This document shows, piece by piece, positions 17,148 to 25,988 of a DNA stretch of 64,000 nt. The position numbers and the translations under genes were made by a program. The notes below the pieces were generated by a model, which was not told the origin of the DNA, ran no database searches, and was given only the letters and a program-made list of their open reading frames with translations. Numbering within the stretch: position 1 is the first letter of the stretch; every line of letters starts with the position of its first letter. The stretch comes from Sulfuricurvum sp. PC08-66 (lineage in GTDB: Bacteria > Campylobacterota > Campylobacteria > Campylobacterales > Sulfurimonadaceae): assembly GCA_000830255.1 (NCBI GenBank), contig JQIT01000008.1, positions 62,001 to 126,000 on the forward strand. Reading direction: 5' to 3'.

Positions 17148-17546
17148 TTATATCTTTGGGTGTTGTTTTTTAGAGATAATAAAGATTTTTAATCCAATAA
17201 AAAGAGCTAAAGAATAGATTATTATTGTTCCATACGATGTAAACACAAATATTTGATAAAGTAGAGGAGGCAAGCTAATAATGAATAATGATTGATAAAC
17301 AAGTTTTAGTTTTGATTGTATAGGAGTGCTATCTTCTGTATATTTTGAAATATAATTTTGCATTTTAAATATTACAATTATTGATGTAGTTATTTCTAGG
17401 ATATTGAAATAAAAATTAGTCAATGACAAAGCATCAAAAAAAATCATAAAAACAAAAAAATATTGCGTATTTCTAGCATATTCCTTATTGAAATTATGCT
17501 CGATATGATTAATTATAGTAGAATCAATAATTGTCTGTCGCCACAT
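17148..17546 (-). CDS. Small membrane protein of unknown function, AT-rich
   Basis: 132 residues from the second of two adjacent ATG codons (17546), which has the better distance to AAGGAG. Three or four hydrophobic segments are visible (FFVFMIFFDALSL, ITTSIIVIFKM, LFIISLPPLLYQIFVF, IIIYSLALFIGLKIFII). The gene is strongly AT-rich compared with both neighbours, which suggests transfer. It is the first gene of a three-ORF cluster that reads toward valS. Confidence 0.55.
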   Translation of the reverse strand: MWRQTIIDSTIINHIEHNFNKEYARNTQYFFVFMIFFDALSLTNFYFNILEITTSIIVIFKMQNYISKYTEDSTPIQSKLKLVYQSLFIISLPPLLYQIFVFTSYGTIIIYSLALFIGLKIFIISKKQHPKI

Positions 17547-17724
17547 CATATACTCCTTCTCCTACACTTGTGCATAGATGGAAAACCCAAAGCTCTTCCA
17601 ACATCGTTCCCGCCCAAAAAGAACCCCAATTTTACCTGAAATGAACAAAGATTCGGAAGGAAGGCTCTTATATCAAGAACACTCTATGCATCTAAAGCGA
17701 AAATCTTTTGTAGGAGAGACTATT

Positions 17725-17946
17725 ATGAACCATCACGTCGTTATCCAAAAACTCTGTTCATGTGCCAAAAAAGAGGGCTTTAGCCAAATCGAGAGCTTCG
17801 AGACAAAGGCGCAAGCGCTAGCCGAGGGAGAGACCAAGCTAGCTTACATGCAGGGACATTTTTGTGGGAAGCACACCTTTGAATTGGTCGAGGTCGATGA
17901 CAATTATGTCATCGGTATGCTCGAAGGGTGCGGGTGTAAGCACTAG
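17725..17946 (+). CDS. Small Cys/His-containing protein, unknown
   Basis: 73 residues from ATG 17725, with GGAG about 8 bases upstream. An in-frame extension back to 17578 is open but looks non-coding and is not used. Cys residues are at CSC near residue 10, C near 50 (HFCGKHTFEL) and CGC at the C-terminus (EGCGCKH), which could bind a metal. The body KKEGF.QIESFETKAQALAEGE.KLAYMQ is amphipathic. No family was recognised. It is convergent with the lipoprotein gene, overlapping it by 4 bases. Confidence 0.6.
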   Translation: MNHHVVIQKLCSCAKKEGFSQIESFETKAQALAEGETKLAYMQGHFCGKHTFELVEVDDNYVIGMLEGCGCKH

Positions 17947-18284
17947 CGATAGGACTCGACGGCGTCGATAGTGACGGTGGTGTGTTTTTGGGCGCCACTG
18001 CGGTCGATGCGGCTTTGGACGTAGACGGTTTTGGTGCTTTTGAGACTGATCAAAAGTCCTATGATAAAGCCGAAGTTGTACCATGCACCGTTGTTGTAGA
18101 TAGCGTAGAGTGCCACGCTTTCATCGAAGAGTGAGACGATAAAGGCGAAGAGGATAATAAATCCGTGCCACAATCCATACCAAAATCCTACCTCCTCATG
18201 TGCTGTATCGAGGGTGAAATTGACGCTGTCCGCGCACCCCGTAAAGATAAATAAAATCGATAGCGCTATCCAAAAGTGTCGCAT
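17943..18284 (-). CDS. Small lipoprotein-like membrane protein
   Basis: 113 residues. It has a signal ending in a lipobox-like FTGC (C17). Two hydrophobic segments follow (YGLWHGFIILFAFIVSLF and FGFIIGLLISL), an unusual feature for a lipoprotein. The C-terminal tail is polar (STKTVYVQSRIDRSG). This matches a family of small phage-shock-like or cell-surface proteins only loosely, so no name is given. The start faces sppA across a gap with divergent -10 boxes. Confidence 0.6.
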   Translation of the reverse strand: MRHFWIALSILFIFTGCADSVNFTLDTAHEEVGFWYGLWHGFIILFAFIVSLFDESVALYAIYNNGAWYNFGFIIGLLISLKSTKTVYVQSRIDRSGAQKHTTVTIDAVESYR

Positions 18285-18312
18285 AAAAAGCTCCTAGTGA
18301 CAAAGTGCAAAA

Positions 18313-18318
18313 ATTATA
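18313..18318 (-). promoter_or_regulatory. -10 box of the lipoprotein gene at 17943
   Basis: TATAAT in GGTTATAATTTTT on the minus strand, about 30 bases before the start at 18284. A plus-strand TATAAC at 18343-18348 could serve the divergent sppA gene. Confidence 0.5.
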
Positions 18319-18372
18319 ACCAATCTAAGCCGCCAATGGTAATATAACGCCTCAATACCCCAAGGAGTTGTA

Positions 18373-19353
18373 ATGTTTTTTGCCCGATTTTTCCGCAGAC
18401 TCAAGCCTGTAGGCTCACACAGACGATTGCTCAAGCTTATGGAGCTCAAACAATCTTTTTCGATTCTTATCATTATTCTTTTCGTCGTTTTTGAAATCGC
18501 TCTATTTGGCTTCATCGCGCAACGTTTCATGGGCGACGAAGCGCTTATCGATGCACCTTTCGAAAAAAATATCGCGGTCATTAATATCGATGAAGAGATT
18601 ACCAGTGCCTATATCGAGCGCATCATCGAGCGTCTCGAAGTAGTGCGTGAAAATCCTGATAAATTTGCCCATCTTTTGGTCGTCATGAACAGCGGTGGCG
18701 GTAGTCCTACAGCCAGCGACGAGCTACGCCACTATCTCGATGAGATGCAGATGCAAGGCATACCGCTCACGGTCTATATCGAATCGATGTGTGCCAGTGG
18801 TGCCTACTATATTGCTACAGCTTCACGCTTCGATGCCAATGACTCTCTCAGCGGTATCATCGCCAACCAAAATGCCCTTGTAGGCTCGATAGGGGTCATC
18901 ATCTCCTATCCTATCGTCGAAGAGGCGGCAAAAAAACTGGGCGTAGTCCAAAAAAGTATCACCGTGGGTAAACACAAAGAGCCTATCTCGATGTTCAAAA
19001 ATCCTACGCAAGAGGATATCGACTACCTCAAAAACCATTGGATGATACCTGTCTATGAGAATTTCCTAGGGGAGGTGGCGCGTGGACGTGGTGTCGATGT
19101 GGAAGCACTCAAACCCTATGCCGATGGCAAAGTCTATGTCGCCAATCAAATCGTGGGGCCTCTCGTAGACCGCATCTCCTATCTACACCGTGTCAAGCAA
19201 GAGCTTTTGGTGCGGTATGAGGAGCAATTTCCGCAAGCAAGCTTAGGATTGGCGACTATCAGCACCAAAGAGGAGCCGCGTTCACTGTTGCAAAGTGTCA
19301 TCGATGTGACACTGCATGCGCCTAGCTTGGATAACAGCGTCAAAATGTACTAG
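18373..19353 (+). CDS. sppA: Signal peptide peptidase SppA (short form)
   Basis: 326 residues, the short single-domain S49 type. One membrane segment (about 29-49) anchors it, with the catalytic domain in the periplasm. Nucleophile S142 lies in CASGAYYIA; the general base is probably K202 in VGKHKEP. NSGGG at 106-110 forms the oxyanion region. It degrades leftover signal peptides. AAGGAG lies 5 bases before ATG. It overlaps the convergent sixA gene by 4 bases. Confidence 0.93.
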   Translation: MFFARFFRRLKPVGSHRRLLKLMELKQSFSILIIILFVVFEIALFGFIAQRFMGDEALIDAPFEKNIAVINIDEEITSAYIERIIERLEVVRENPDKFAHLLVVMNSGGGSPTASDELRHYLDEMQMQGIPLTVYIESMCASGAYYIATASRFDANDSLSGIIANQNALVGSIGVIISYPIVEEAAKKLGVVQKSITVGKHKEPISMFKNPTQEDIDYLKNHWMIPVYENFLGEVARGRGVDVEALKPYADGKVYVANQIVGPLVDRISYLHRVKQELLVRYEEQFPQASLGLATISTKEEPRSLLQSVIDVTLHAPSLDNSVKMY

Positions 19354-19850
19354 TGTTTGTTTTTGGGGAAGTCGAAGTGTACGAGCTTGGGGCGGTGCGC
19401 GACGATGTGTGCCCATGCTGAGCAGTCGCACTCGATGACGACAAAAGCGGCAGTGGAGAATTTTTGCGCCAAACCTGCCCATTCAAACGCCAACTCTGCG
19501 ATGCTGGGATTGTGTCCGATTATCATCGCGGTCTCGACATCTTCGGGTAGCGAAGCGATAAACATCGCTAAATTTTGGGCGCTTGACTCATAAAAGGAAT
19601 CGACCGTCGTAATGGTCGGTGAGGGGGTCAAGGCTTTTGCGACCAAAGCCGCTGTCTCTTGGGTGCGTAGTGCTGGGCTGGTGTAGATTGTATCGAAGTG
19701 AATGGCGTGATGTTTGCAGTAGGTGTGCAGACGCTGTGCCATCATAGGGGCGTTTTTGAGCCCGCGCTCGTTTAAGGGGCGCTCGATATCGCTAAGCGCA
19801 CCACTCTCCCAATCAGATTTGGCGTGACGCATCAAAATTATTCGTTTCAT
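19350..19850 (-). CDS. sixA: SixA-type histidine phosphatase
   Basis: 166 residues of the histidine phosphatase (phosphoglycerate mutase-like) superfamily. The catalytic motif is LMRHAKSDW with H9. The second His is in IIGHNPSIAEL. SixA removes phosphate from His of phosphorelay Hpt domains in E. coli; here the substrate is not known, although Hpt-bearing kinases exist in the window. TATAAT at 19887-19882 precedes it. Confidence 0.85.
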   Translation of the reverse strand: MKRIILMRHAKSDWESGALSDIERPLNERGLKNAPMMAQRLHTYCKHHAIHFDTIYTSPALRTQETAALVAKALTPSPTITTVDSFYESSAQNLAMFIASLPEDVETAMIIGHNPSIAELAFEWAGLAQKFSTAAFVVIECDCSAWAHIVAHRPKLVHFDFPKNKH

Positions 19851-19881
19851 TGTGCTCTTTTTTGATTGAAATAAGACGCAG

Positions 19882-19887
19882 ATTATA
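19882..19887 (-). promoter_or_regulatory. -10 box of sixA
   Basis: TATAAT in GTACTATAATCTGC on the minus strand, about 30 bases before the sixA start. No good -35 box is seen. Confidence 0.5.
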
Positions 19888-19920
19888 GTACAAAAAGATT
19901 ACGCAAAAGGCACGCCACAC

Positions 19921-21984
19921 CTAGTAGGTGTAGGCGAGACCTAGTGTGATAGTGCGTCCGATAAGGGGTGCGGTCTCTTTGAGAAACGAGAGGTGATTGT
20001 AGGCTATTGCATCGGTGAGGTTTTGGGCGTTGAGATAGTATTTGAGTACGCCAAAAGGCTCTTTTTGTTCCCAATGCGCTTGCAAGCTCACCCAATCATA
20101 GGCGCTCGTGAAGCTCTCATAGAGACCCAAGAAACGGCTCTCATCGACACGCTTGTAACTCGCACGCATTTCGAAATCGCCATAGCCATAGATAGCCAAA
20201 AGCGTAGCGCTGTTGGGAGTCATGCGGGGGATATTGGAGCCATCACTAAAAATACCGCGTATCAACTCCACAGAGGCATCGAGTTCGATACGATGTGCTT
20301 TGTAGTGCTCTTCAAAGTGTTGTGTGAGTGCCACGCCAGCAATAAGTGCACGCTGTTGCTGCATCGCCCATGCACTGCTGTGGTGCCACGGGTCAACCAA
20401 AAGTGAACCGTTGGCATCGGCGACGCTTGCTTGGTGGATGTAATTGAAAAACCCATACCCAAAAGCAGAGAGTTGTGTCGAAAAAGGCGCATAATCGACA
20501 AGCAGTTGCGTATCGACATGGAGTGAGCGCTCTGCCGATAGGTCACGGTTGCCAAAAATATAGCTGTGGGTCGCGTGATGAAAACCGTTCCACAACAACT
20601 CTTGAGCGCTAGGGATGCGCTCGATATAGCCCGCACTGCTTTGTATCGAAAGTGCAGAAGAGAGATACTCTAGCCATCCCAAGGAGAGTGAATGTGCCAC
20701 ATCGAGGCTGTCACGATAATAATCGCTGTCGATAGAGGCAGGCACCAGCCAACTCTCTGAAATATTGGAAGCATCGATAGCCAAGTGACGCAGTTGGGCG
20801 CGGTATGCCATCGATAGCTCATTTTCGGCGTAGACGCGTTTGGTAGAGAAGGCTAAAGAAGCTTCGTTTTGGGTCGTGTTGGGCATAGGGTGGTCGTGCG
20901 AAAAGGGCAATAGACCCTCGATAGAGGGATTGGCAAGTAGGCTCGTCCCGTGTGTCGCTCCTGTACGCGAGGCACTCTCGAACTGCGTACATTGACCATG
21001 CTCATGACACACTTGCAGGTGGTTGTTCCCAAATGTCATATGTATATCGGTGTGCCACTCCTCTACATCGAGTCCCACCATACTAGAGAGGGCAAATTGG
21101 TTCTGCTCGAAGAGTCCGTCGTAGCGTCTCCCTTCGGTCTCGTAGTGTCGATAGTGACTGTACTGTACATCGGTCCAGATATGGTCGATGAGAGGCGTAG
21201 ACGTATCGATGTGCCACACCATACCACCGCGCTGTTGACTCATGTCGATACGGGTCGCTTCGCTTGTACTATTGGGGATGCCGTAGTCGTTGCGAAGCAT
21301 ATCGACGTAGGGTTTGAAGAGGTGGGTCTCACCTAGCTTGTATTCACCTACGAGGTGCCCTTGAAGGGTGAATGTATCACTCTCCTCGACGAGGGTGCCA
21401 CCGCTAGCGTAGTCGTCACTTTTGTGATAAAAGAGGGTTCCATAGAGCGACCTATTGCCATCGCTAGCGCCCAAGGAGAGGAGCGCTTTTTGGGTGAGGG
21501 CATTGGTGCCGTAGGAGAGGTCGCCGTTCATAGTGATACCAGAGGCGAGCATAAGTGGATCGTGCTCTTGCCCTTTGACGCTAATGACACCTGCGCTGTA
21601 GCTACCGTAGAGTAGCGATGCGGGACCCTTGATAAGCTCAATCGATTGTGTCGAAGCAGGCGATACGCCCACCGCGTGGTCTTGGCTCATGGCAGAGAGG
21701 TCATTGAGGATAATATTGCCTTGGGTGATGCCTACGCGATACCCCTCCATGCCCTTCATCACAGGACGCCCCACACCTGCACCGTAGGTAGCAGAATCGA
21801 CGAAATTCTCCTCTTGCAGGTAATCTCCTAGCGTTTCACCACTGCTGGTTTGCCCTTGTGTAGCACTGTCGAGAGTTTTTTGGGTTTCGAGTGCGTGTGT
21901 CGTATCGTGCACATCGAGGGTATCGAAATGTTGCGCTCCCCACAAAAGCAGGGAGGGTGCAAAAAAGAGAAATAGCTTCAACAT
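19921..21984 (-). CDS. TonB-dependent outer membrane receptor, probably for a metal
   Basis: 687 residues with a signal peptide (cleavage near WGA). A plug domain spans about 40-150 (GRPVMKGMEGYRVGITQGN, VSPASTQSIELIKGPASLLYGS), followed by a 22-strand-type barrel ending in LGLAYTY with a terminal aromatic. An extracellular-loop region contains a Cys/His patch (VCHEHGQC) and another His cluster (FSHDHPMPN), reminiscent of zinc receptors such as ZnuD. It is the last gene of an operon with a His-rich lipoprotein and a small His-rich membrane protein. Zinc is my best guess; copper, nickel or cobalt are possible. Confidence 0.85.
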   Translation of the reverse strand: MLKLFLFFAPSLLLWGAQHFDTLDVHDTTHALETQKTLDSATQGQTSSGETLGDYLQEENFVDSATYGAGVGRPVMKGMEGYRVGITQGNIILNDLSAMSQDHAVGVSPASTQSIELIKGPASLLYGSYSAGVISVKGQEHDPLMLASGITMNGDLSYGTNALTQKALLSLGASDGNRSLYGTLFYHKSDDYASGGTLVEESDTFTLQGHLVGEYKLGETHLFKPYVDMLRNDYGIPNSTSEATRIDMSQQRGGMVWHIDTSTPLIDHIWTDVQYSHYRHYETEGRRYDGLFEQNQFALSSMVGLDVEEWHTDIHMTFGNNHLQVCHEHGQCTQFESASRTGATHGTSLLANPSIEGLLPFSHDHPMPNTTQNEASLAFSTKRVYAENELSMAYRAQLRHLAIDASNISESWLVPASIDSDYYRDSLDVAHSLSLGWLEYLSSALSIQSSAGYIERIPSAQELLWNGFHHATHSYIFGNRDLSAERSLHVDTQLLVDYAPFSTQLSAFGYGFFNYIHQASVADANGSLLVDPWHHSSAWAMQQQRALIAGVALTQHFEEHYKAHRIELDASVELIRGIFSDGSNIPRMTPNSATLLAIYGYGDFEMRASYKRVDESRFLGLYESFTSAYDWVSLQAHWEQKEPFGVLKYYLNAQNLTDAIAYNHLSFLKETAPLIGRTITLGLAYTY

Positions 21985-21987
21985 CGA

Positions 21988-22896
21988 TTAGTGAACGTGC
22001 CCTGTATGGTCTGTCTCACCCGCGCCCAATCCTACAATGTGCGTGGGGACAAATCCGCCTTTGAGCACATCTCCTATACGCCATGTCGAGTGTACGTGGG
22101 GCGTCCCACCGTCGTGTGCATCGACACCGTAAATTTTTTGGCTTGAGTGCATGAAGACCAACACGCCCTCTTCACCCATGGCGGTAATGGCACTGGTGTT
22201 GTGTTCGCAAGAGGTAGCACCGTCAAGTACCAAGGTCGTAGTGAAACTCAAATTTCCATCCGATTCTCTGAAAATATGGAGTTGTGCATCGTGTGTGAGG
22301 ACATAATGAGGTGTAGCGTGTGTCGTATTGGTATCGTTGTGTTCATGACTGGGGACAAAAAAGTTGCACAAAGAGGAGGTGATGTTTTTGTCATTGAGTG
22401 CTTCGATAAGCTCTTGGCGCGTAGCGTTTTGCTCCGCCATGTAGGTGTTGAAGCGCTCTAGTCGTGCTCCACGGCTCTCTTTGATGCTCTCATTGATGTC
22501 TGTACGACTGAAATTGAAATCGTTTGCGGCGTGCGGGTGAAAACTCGCAGGGGTATTGTGGTGCTCGAAGTAGTGGAAATAGGAATGCGTGAGATTGCCG
22601 TCACTTGAGTAGTTGTAATCGTTTTTGACCATAAAATAGGTATCTTCACTGCTGTTGGTGTCGTACCAATAGATGTAGTAGCCTGCGCTTTTATCCTTCA
22701 TGTAGTTGGCGGCACTGCTGTTGGAGTCCATCGATGTCTCGATAGAGCCATTGGTCTCAAGGGCTAGTTGACTCCCTGTGGTTGCGTCATAAAAGAGTAG
22801 GACTTTGCCCTCAGGTAGAGAGTCTGGTGTTTTTGCTGGTTCACAACCGCCCAAAAAAAGTGCGGCAACGAGTAGGGTGTAGAGTAATTTTTGCAT
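21988..22896 (-). CDS. His-rich lipoprotein, putative metal binding
   Basis: 302 residues. The lipobox LGGC places the lipidated Cys at 18. His-rich stretches include HSYFHYFEHH, SFHPHAANDF, PSHEHND and a C-terminal GETDHTGHVH. The protein otherwise has Asn/Ser/Thr-rich linkers and segments like YYIYWYDTNSSED. It ends 3 bases before the TonB receptor gene. AAAGG lies 7 bases before ATG. It probably binds the metal handled by the receptor. No family was named with certainty. Confidence 0.75.
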   Translation of the reverse strand: MQKLLYTLLVAALFLGGCEPAKTPDSLPEGKVLLFYDATTGSQLALETNGSIETSMDSNSSAANYMKDKSAGYYIYWYDTNSSEDTYFMVKNDYNYSSDGNLTHSYFHYFEHHNTPASFHPHAANDFNFSRTDINESIKESRGARLERFNTYMAEQNATRQELIEALNDKNITSSLCNFFVPSHEHNDTNTTHATPHYVLTHDAQLHIFRESDGNLSFTTTLVLDGATSCEHNTSAITAMGEEGVLVFMHSSQKIYGVDAHDGGTPHVHSTWRIGDVLKGGFVPTHIVGLGAGETDHTGHVH

Positions 22897-22945
22897 AGCT
22901 TTTCCTTTGGAAAAATAGTTTGTTTTTTATAAATGTATTTGGGAA

Positions 22946-23218
22946 TTAAAAGGAAAAGGGAGGAGCGCGAATCGGCAAAGACGAGGTGAGGGTGAGAGAG
23001 ACAAAACGTACGAAAAAGGGGAAGAAGAGGTAACCCAAAAAGAGCGTAGGAAGCTCAAAAGGGGTAGGAAGTGCGTGCGCAACAAAGAGCTCTTCAAGGA
23101 CATAAACCGTACAACTCTCGTCGTGGTCATGGTCGTGCGAAGCGTGCACAAGGGTATGCACCGTCGTAAAAAGCAGTGCAAAGAGGAGTAAAAAGAGTAT
23201 TACAGGGCGTTTAAACAT
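22946..23218 (-). CDS. Small His-rich membrane protein of the metal operon
   Basis: 90 residues. An N-terminal membrane segment (VILFLLLFALLFTTVHTLVHA) is followed by HASHDHDHDESC, a metal-binding type motif, then hydrophobic segments (LGYLFFPFFVRFVSLTL). This general pattern is seen in small proteins next to metal-regulated TonB receptors. It starts directly after the stop of the GGDEF-EAL gene and 49 bases before the lipoprotein gene. Confidence 0.7.
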   Translation of the reverse strand: MFKRPVILFLLLFALLFTTVHTLVHASHDHDHDESCTVYVLEELFVAHALPTPFELPTLFLGYLFFPFFVRFVSLTLTSSLPIRAPPFSF

Positions 23219-23219
23219 T

Positions 23220-25469
23220 TTAGAGATGCAATTTTTGAAGGTAGCTTTGCAACGCCTCTATCGACATCGGTTTGGCGTAGTAGTAGCCTTGGAGGATGTC
23301 ACATCCAAAAGCTTGCAATTTTTCGACATGAGAGGCCTCTTCGACCCCTTCTGCGACGGTTTTGATAGCGAGATTTTTGCTCAATGTGATGATTGTCGCA
23401 ACCAAATTGGCATCGCTTCTCTCGGTAGAGAGCGTCTTGATAAAGCTTTTATCGATTTTGAGTTGTGTGATAGGGAGCTGATGCAACATGCTCAACGAAG
23501 AGTATCCCGTCCCAAAATCATCGAGTGCGATACCAATATTACGACTACGAAGCGCTTGCAATCTGCGTAGCGCACCGTGCAAATCCTCTATCAAAAGCGA
23601 CTCTGTAATCTCCAAGACCAATCGACCTGACGCTTGCGGATGTTGCGCCCTAAGCGCATCGAGCTGCTCCAAAAATTGGGGTGCCAAGAGCTGTTTGACA
23701 GAGAGATTGACTGAGAGTTCGAAATGGGTGTTGGAGGCACTCCAGAGCGATTCGATTTGCATGCACGCTTGAGAGAGTGCAAAAGCGCCCAAACTCAAAA
23801 TCAAATCACTCTCCTCAGCGATAGGTATAAACTCCATCGGCGAGATAGCACCCAATTGTGAATGATTCCAACGCATAAGCGCCTCGACACCGACTAATCG
23901 ACCTGTGGCACTTTCGATTTGAGGTTGATAGAGCATCGTCAACTCATTTTTGGCTAGGGCGTGGCGTAGATTACTCTCGATGAGATGCTTGCGCTGTTGC
24001 AGTGCATCGAGTTGTGGCGTATAAAAAGCGATACGACCTCGATTTTGTTTGGCTTTGTAGAGCGCCAAATCTGCATAACGTAACAATGCATCTATCTCTT
24101 TTGCGTCGTGTGGATAGTGCGCTACGCCGATACTGCATTGAACGGTGAGCATGTTTTTGTCGATGACGAAAGGCTCTTGAAGCAGCTCTAGTATCGTATT
24201 GCAATAGCTATCGATATCGACAGAGGTGAGCGTCGTGACAATAATAAACTCATCGCCACCCTGACGCGCAATCATCGATGAAGGGGTGTGCAGATGCTCG
24301 AAGCGTTTGCTAATTTGCAAGAGTAGCTCATCGCCGAAGGAGTGCCCGTAGGTGTCGTTGATCTGCTTGAAATTGTCCAAATCCATGAAGAGCAAATAGA
24401 GTTGCGGTGCCTGTTTTTCTTGAATGAGTTGGTTTGCAAAGCGTTGAAGTGAGTATCGATTGGGCAGTCCCGTGAGGATATCGTGGTTGGCGCGGTACTC
24501 TAGCTGACGTTTGGACTCATTCTCTTTGCGCGCATAGAGACGGAAAGCTAAAAAGAGCGCGACCAAAAAAAGTGCAAAAAGGAGGAGATTTTGGAGACCA
24601 TAGGTCAAAAGTTCATAGCGTAACTCTCGTACAGGGTAGCTCGTAGCGATATAGATATCGAATTTCGGTAGGTAGCTAAGTACAGCTAACACCTCTTGAC
24701 CCAAATCATTTTGGATACGAAACATTTGAAAGGTATCGCCCGTCAAGGTGCTCAAATCGACCGCGTTGAGAATATGCTCATCGAGGGTGACATAGGTCTC
24801 TTGCGCTGTTTTGCCGTGCGTGGGGAATTTGTAGATGATTTGGGCAGTATCACTGATGTAATAGTGGGTGAAATTGAGATTGAGGGAATCAAGTTCATGA
24901 CGTTTTTGGTATTGGGCGATGTCGATACCTGTAATGATGACAAATAGGACTTCGCCTTGTGCATTGCGTACGGCACTACGAATAGGCATCACCCATTTGC
25001 CTAGCAACGGCATATAAAAGGTATTGCCCACCACAAAGGTGTCACTTTTGAGCGCTTTTTCAAAGAGCGCATGGTCTTTGGTAATCTCAAAAAGGTGGGG
25101 CAATTTTCGTGTTGCAGGCACACCTCCAACAAGCAGGAGTTGCCCCTCGGGCGATGCCAATCCAAACCCTCCAATCTCGGGGTCGTTGGCAACAAGCGCC
25201 TCCATGATAGCCAAAGCTGCTTGGGGATTTTGTATGGGGTCGATAGCTAAAAGCTGTCTGCTAATGCCATAGAGCACGCCTCCTTTGTTTTTGAGGGTGA
25301 TTTTGGCTATCTCTTTTTCGTAGATATTTTTGTTTTTGAGTTCATGGTATTTTTCGCTTTGGAGCTGTTCCCATTCGTAGTGTAACAAAAACATTCCCAT
25401 GAGAAGAGTGCCAATAAAGATGAAGAGATAAAGGAGCCAAAGGGGAGAGCCAACGAGGCGTTTGAGCAC
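23220..25469 (-). CDS. Membrane GGDEF-EAL protein with Cache-like sensor
   Basis: 749 residues. A membrane segment near 12-30, a periplasmic double-Cache-like sensor (about 35-290) and a second segment near 290-310 precede the GGDEF domain (RQGGDEFIIV, about residue 405) and the EAL domain (VGVEALMRW about 528, ITESLL, LDDFGTGYSSL). Both signatures look intact, so it may make or degrade cyclic di-GMP; no RxxD inhibitory site is seen. The start is GTG 25469 with AAAGGAG 8 bases upstream. It runs into the metal operon with almost no gap. Confidence 0.93.
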   Translation of the reverse strand: MLKRLVGSPLWLLYLFIFIGTLLMGMFLLHYEWEQLQSEKYHELKNKNIYEKEIAKITLKNKGGVLYGISRQLLAIDPIQNPQAALAIMEALVANDPEIGGFGLASPEGQLLLVGGVPATRKLPHLFEITKDHALFEKALKSDTFVVGNTFYMPLLGKWVMPIRSAVRNAQGEVLFVIITGIDIAQYQKRHELDSLNLNFTHYYISDTAQIIYKFPTHGKTAQETYVTLDEHILNAVDLSTLTGDTFQMFRIQNDLGQEVLAVLSYLPKFDIYIATSYPVRELRYELLTYGLQNLLLFALFLVALFLAFRLYARKENESKRQLEYRANHDILTGLPNRYSLQRFANQLIQEKQAPQLYLLFMDLDNFKQINDTYGHSFGDELLLQISKRFEHLHTPSSMIARQGGDEFIIVTTLTSVDIDSYCNTILELLQEPFVIDKNMLTVQCSIGVAHYPHDAKEIDALLRYADLALYKAKQNRGRIAFYTPQLDALQQRKHLIESNLRHALAKNELTMLYQPQIESATGRLVGVEALMRWNHSQLGAISPMEFIPIAEESDLILSLGAFALSQACMQIESLWSASNTHFELSVNLSVKQLLAPQFLEQLDALRAQHPQASGRLVLEITESLLIEDLHGALRRLQALRSRNIGIALDDFGTGYSSLSMLHQLPITQLKIDKSFIKTLSTERSDANLVATIITLSKNLAIKTVAEGVEEASHVEKLQAFGCDILQGYYYAKPMSIEALQSYLQKLHL

Positions 25470-25604
25470 GGATGACTCCTTTGCAGTGAGAGTTTAGGAT
25501 TATTTATAAGTAATGAGACAAATTATACACAAAAAAGCGATAGCAAGCTTGTTTTGAGTAAAAAAGTGATAAAATCGGCACAATTCATCGATGGGCAAAA
25601 GAGC

Positions 25605-25988
25605 ATGGTTTTAGAGATTACATCGCCAATTTTGGGGTTTGAGTCGTTGCAAAGTGTCACCTTGGAGGAGATAGATTCGCTCTTTGCGACGCTTTATGCG
25701 ACGCACGAACGTTCGCTCTCTTTTACAGTGTGCAATCCTTTTGCATTGTTGCAGGAGTACGCTTTTGATATTCCAGACAGGACCAAAGAACAGTTGGGCA
25801 TCCAAGAGGGTTCACCTATTCGCGTCGTTTGCATCGTCGTGCCACGTACTCCTATCGAAGCCTCGACGGTCAATTTCTTGGCGCCTATCGTCATCAATAC
25901 CCAGACCCAACGCATGGCACAAGTCGCTCTCGACAAGCTCTCCTATCCCCACTTCGATACTCAAAAACCCATCTCCGATTTCATCTAA
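25605..25988 (+). CDS. fliW: Flagellar assembly factor FliW
   Basis: 127 residues from ATG 25605, the usual FliW length, beginning MVLEITSPILGF where family members begin. In-frame TTG 25554 and GTG 25569 would add up to 17 residues and cannot be excluded; none of the starts has a strong ribosome site. The C-terminal NFLAPIVINTQTQRMAQV is the family hallmark. FliW binds CsrA and flagellin to couple flagellin translation to filament growth. It overlaps the helicase gene (TAATG). Promoter-like TATAC and GATAAAAT sequences lie at 25520-25576. Confidence 0.87.
   Translation: MVLEITSPILGFESLQSVTLEEIDSLFATLYATHERSLSFTVCNPFALLQEYAFDIPDRTKEQLGIQEGSPIRVVCIVVPRTPIEASTVNFLAPIVINTQTQRMAQVALDKLSYPHFDTQKPISDFI

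Noticed and set aside
17578-17724. 49-codon N-terminal extension of the small Cys protein
   Set aside because: No ribosome site at the first ATG, atypical residues, and a good site before ATG 17725.
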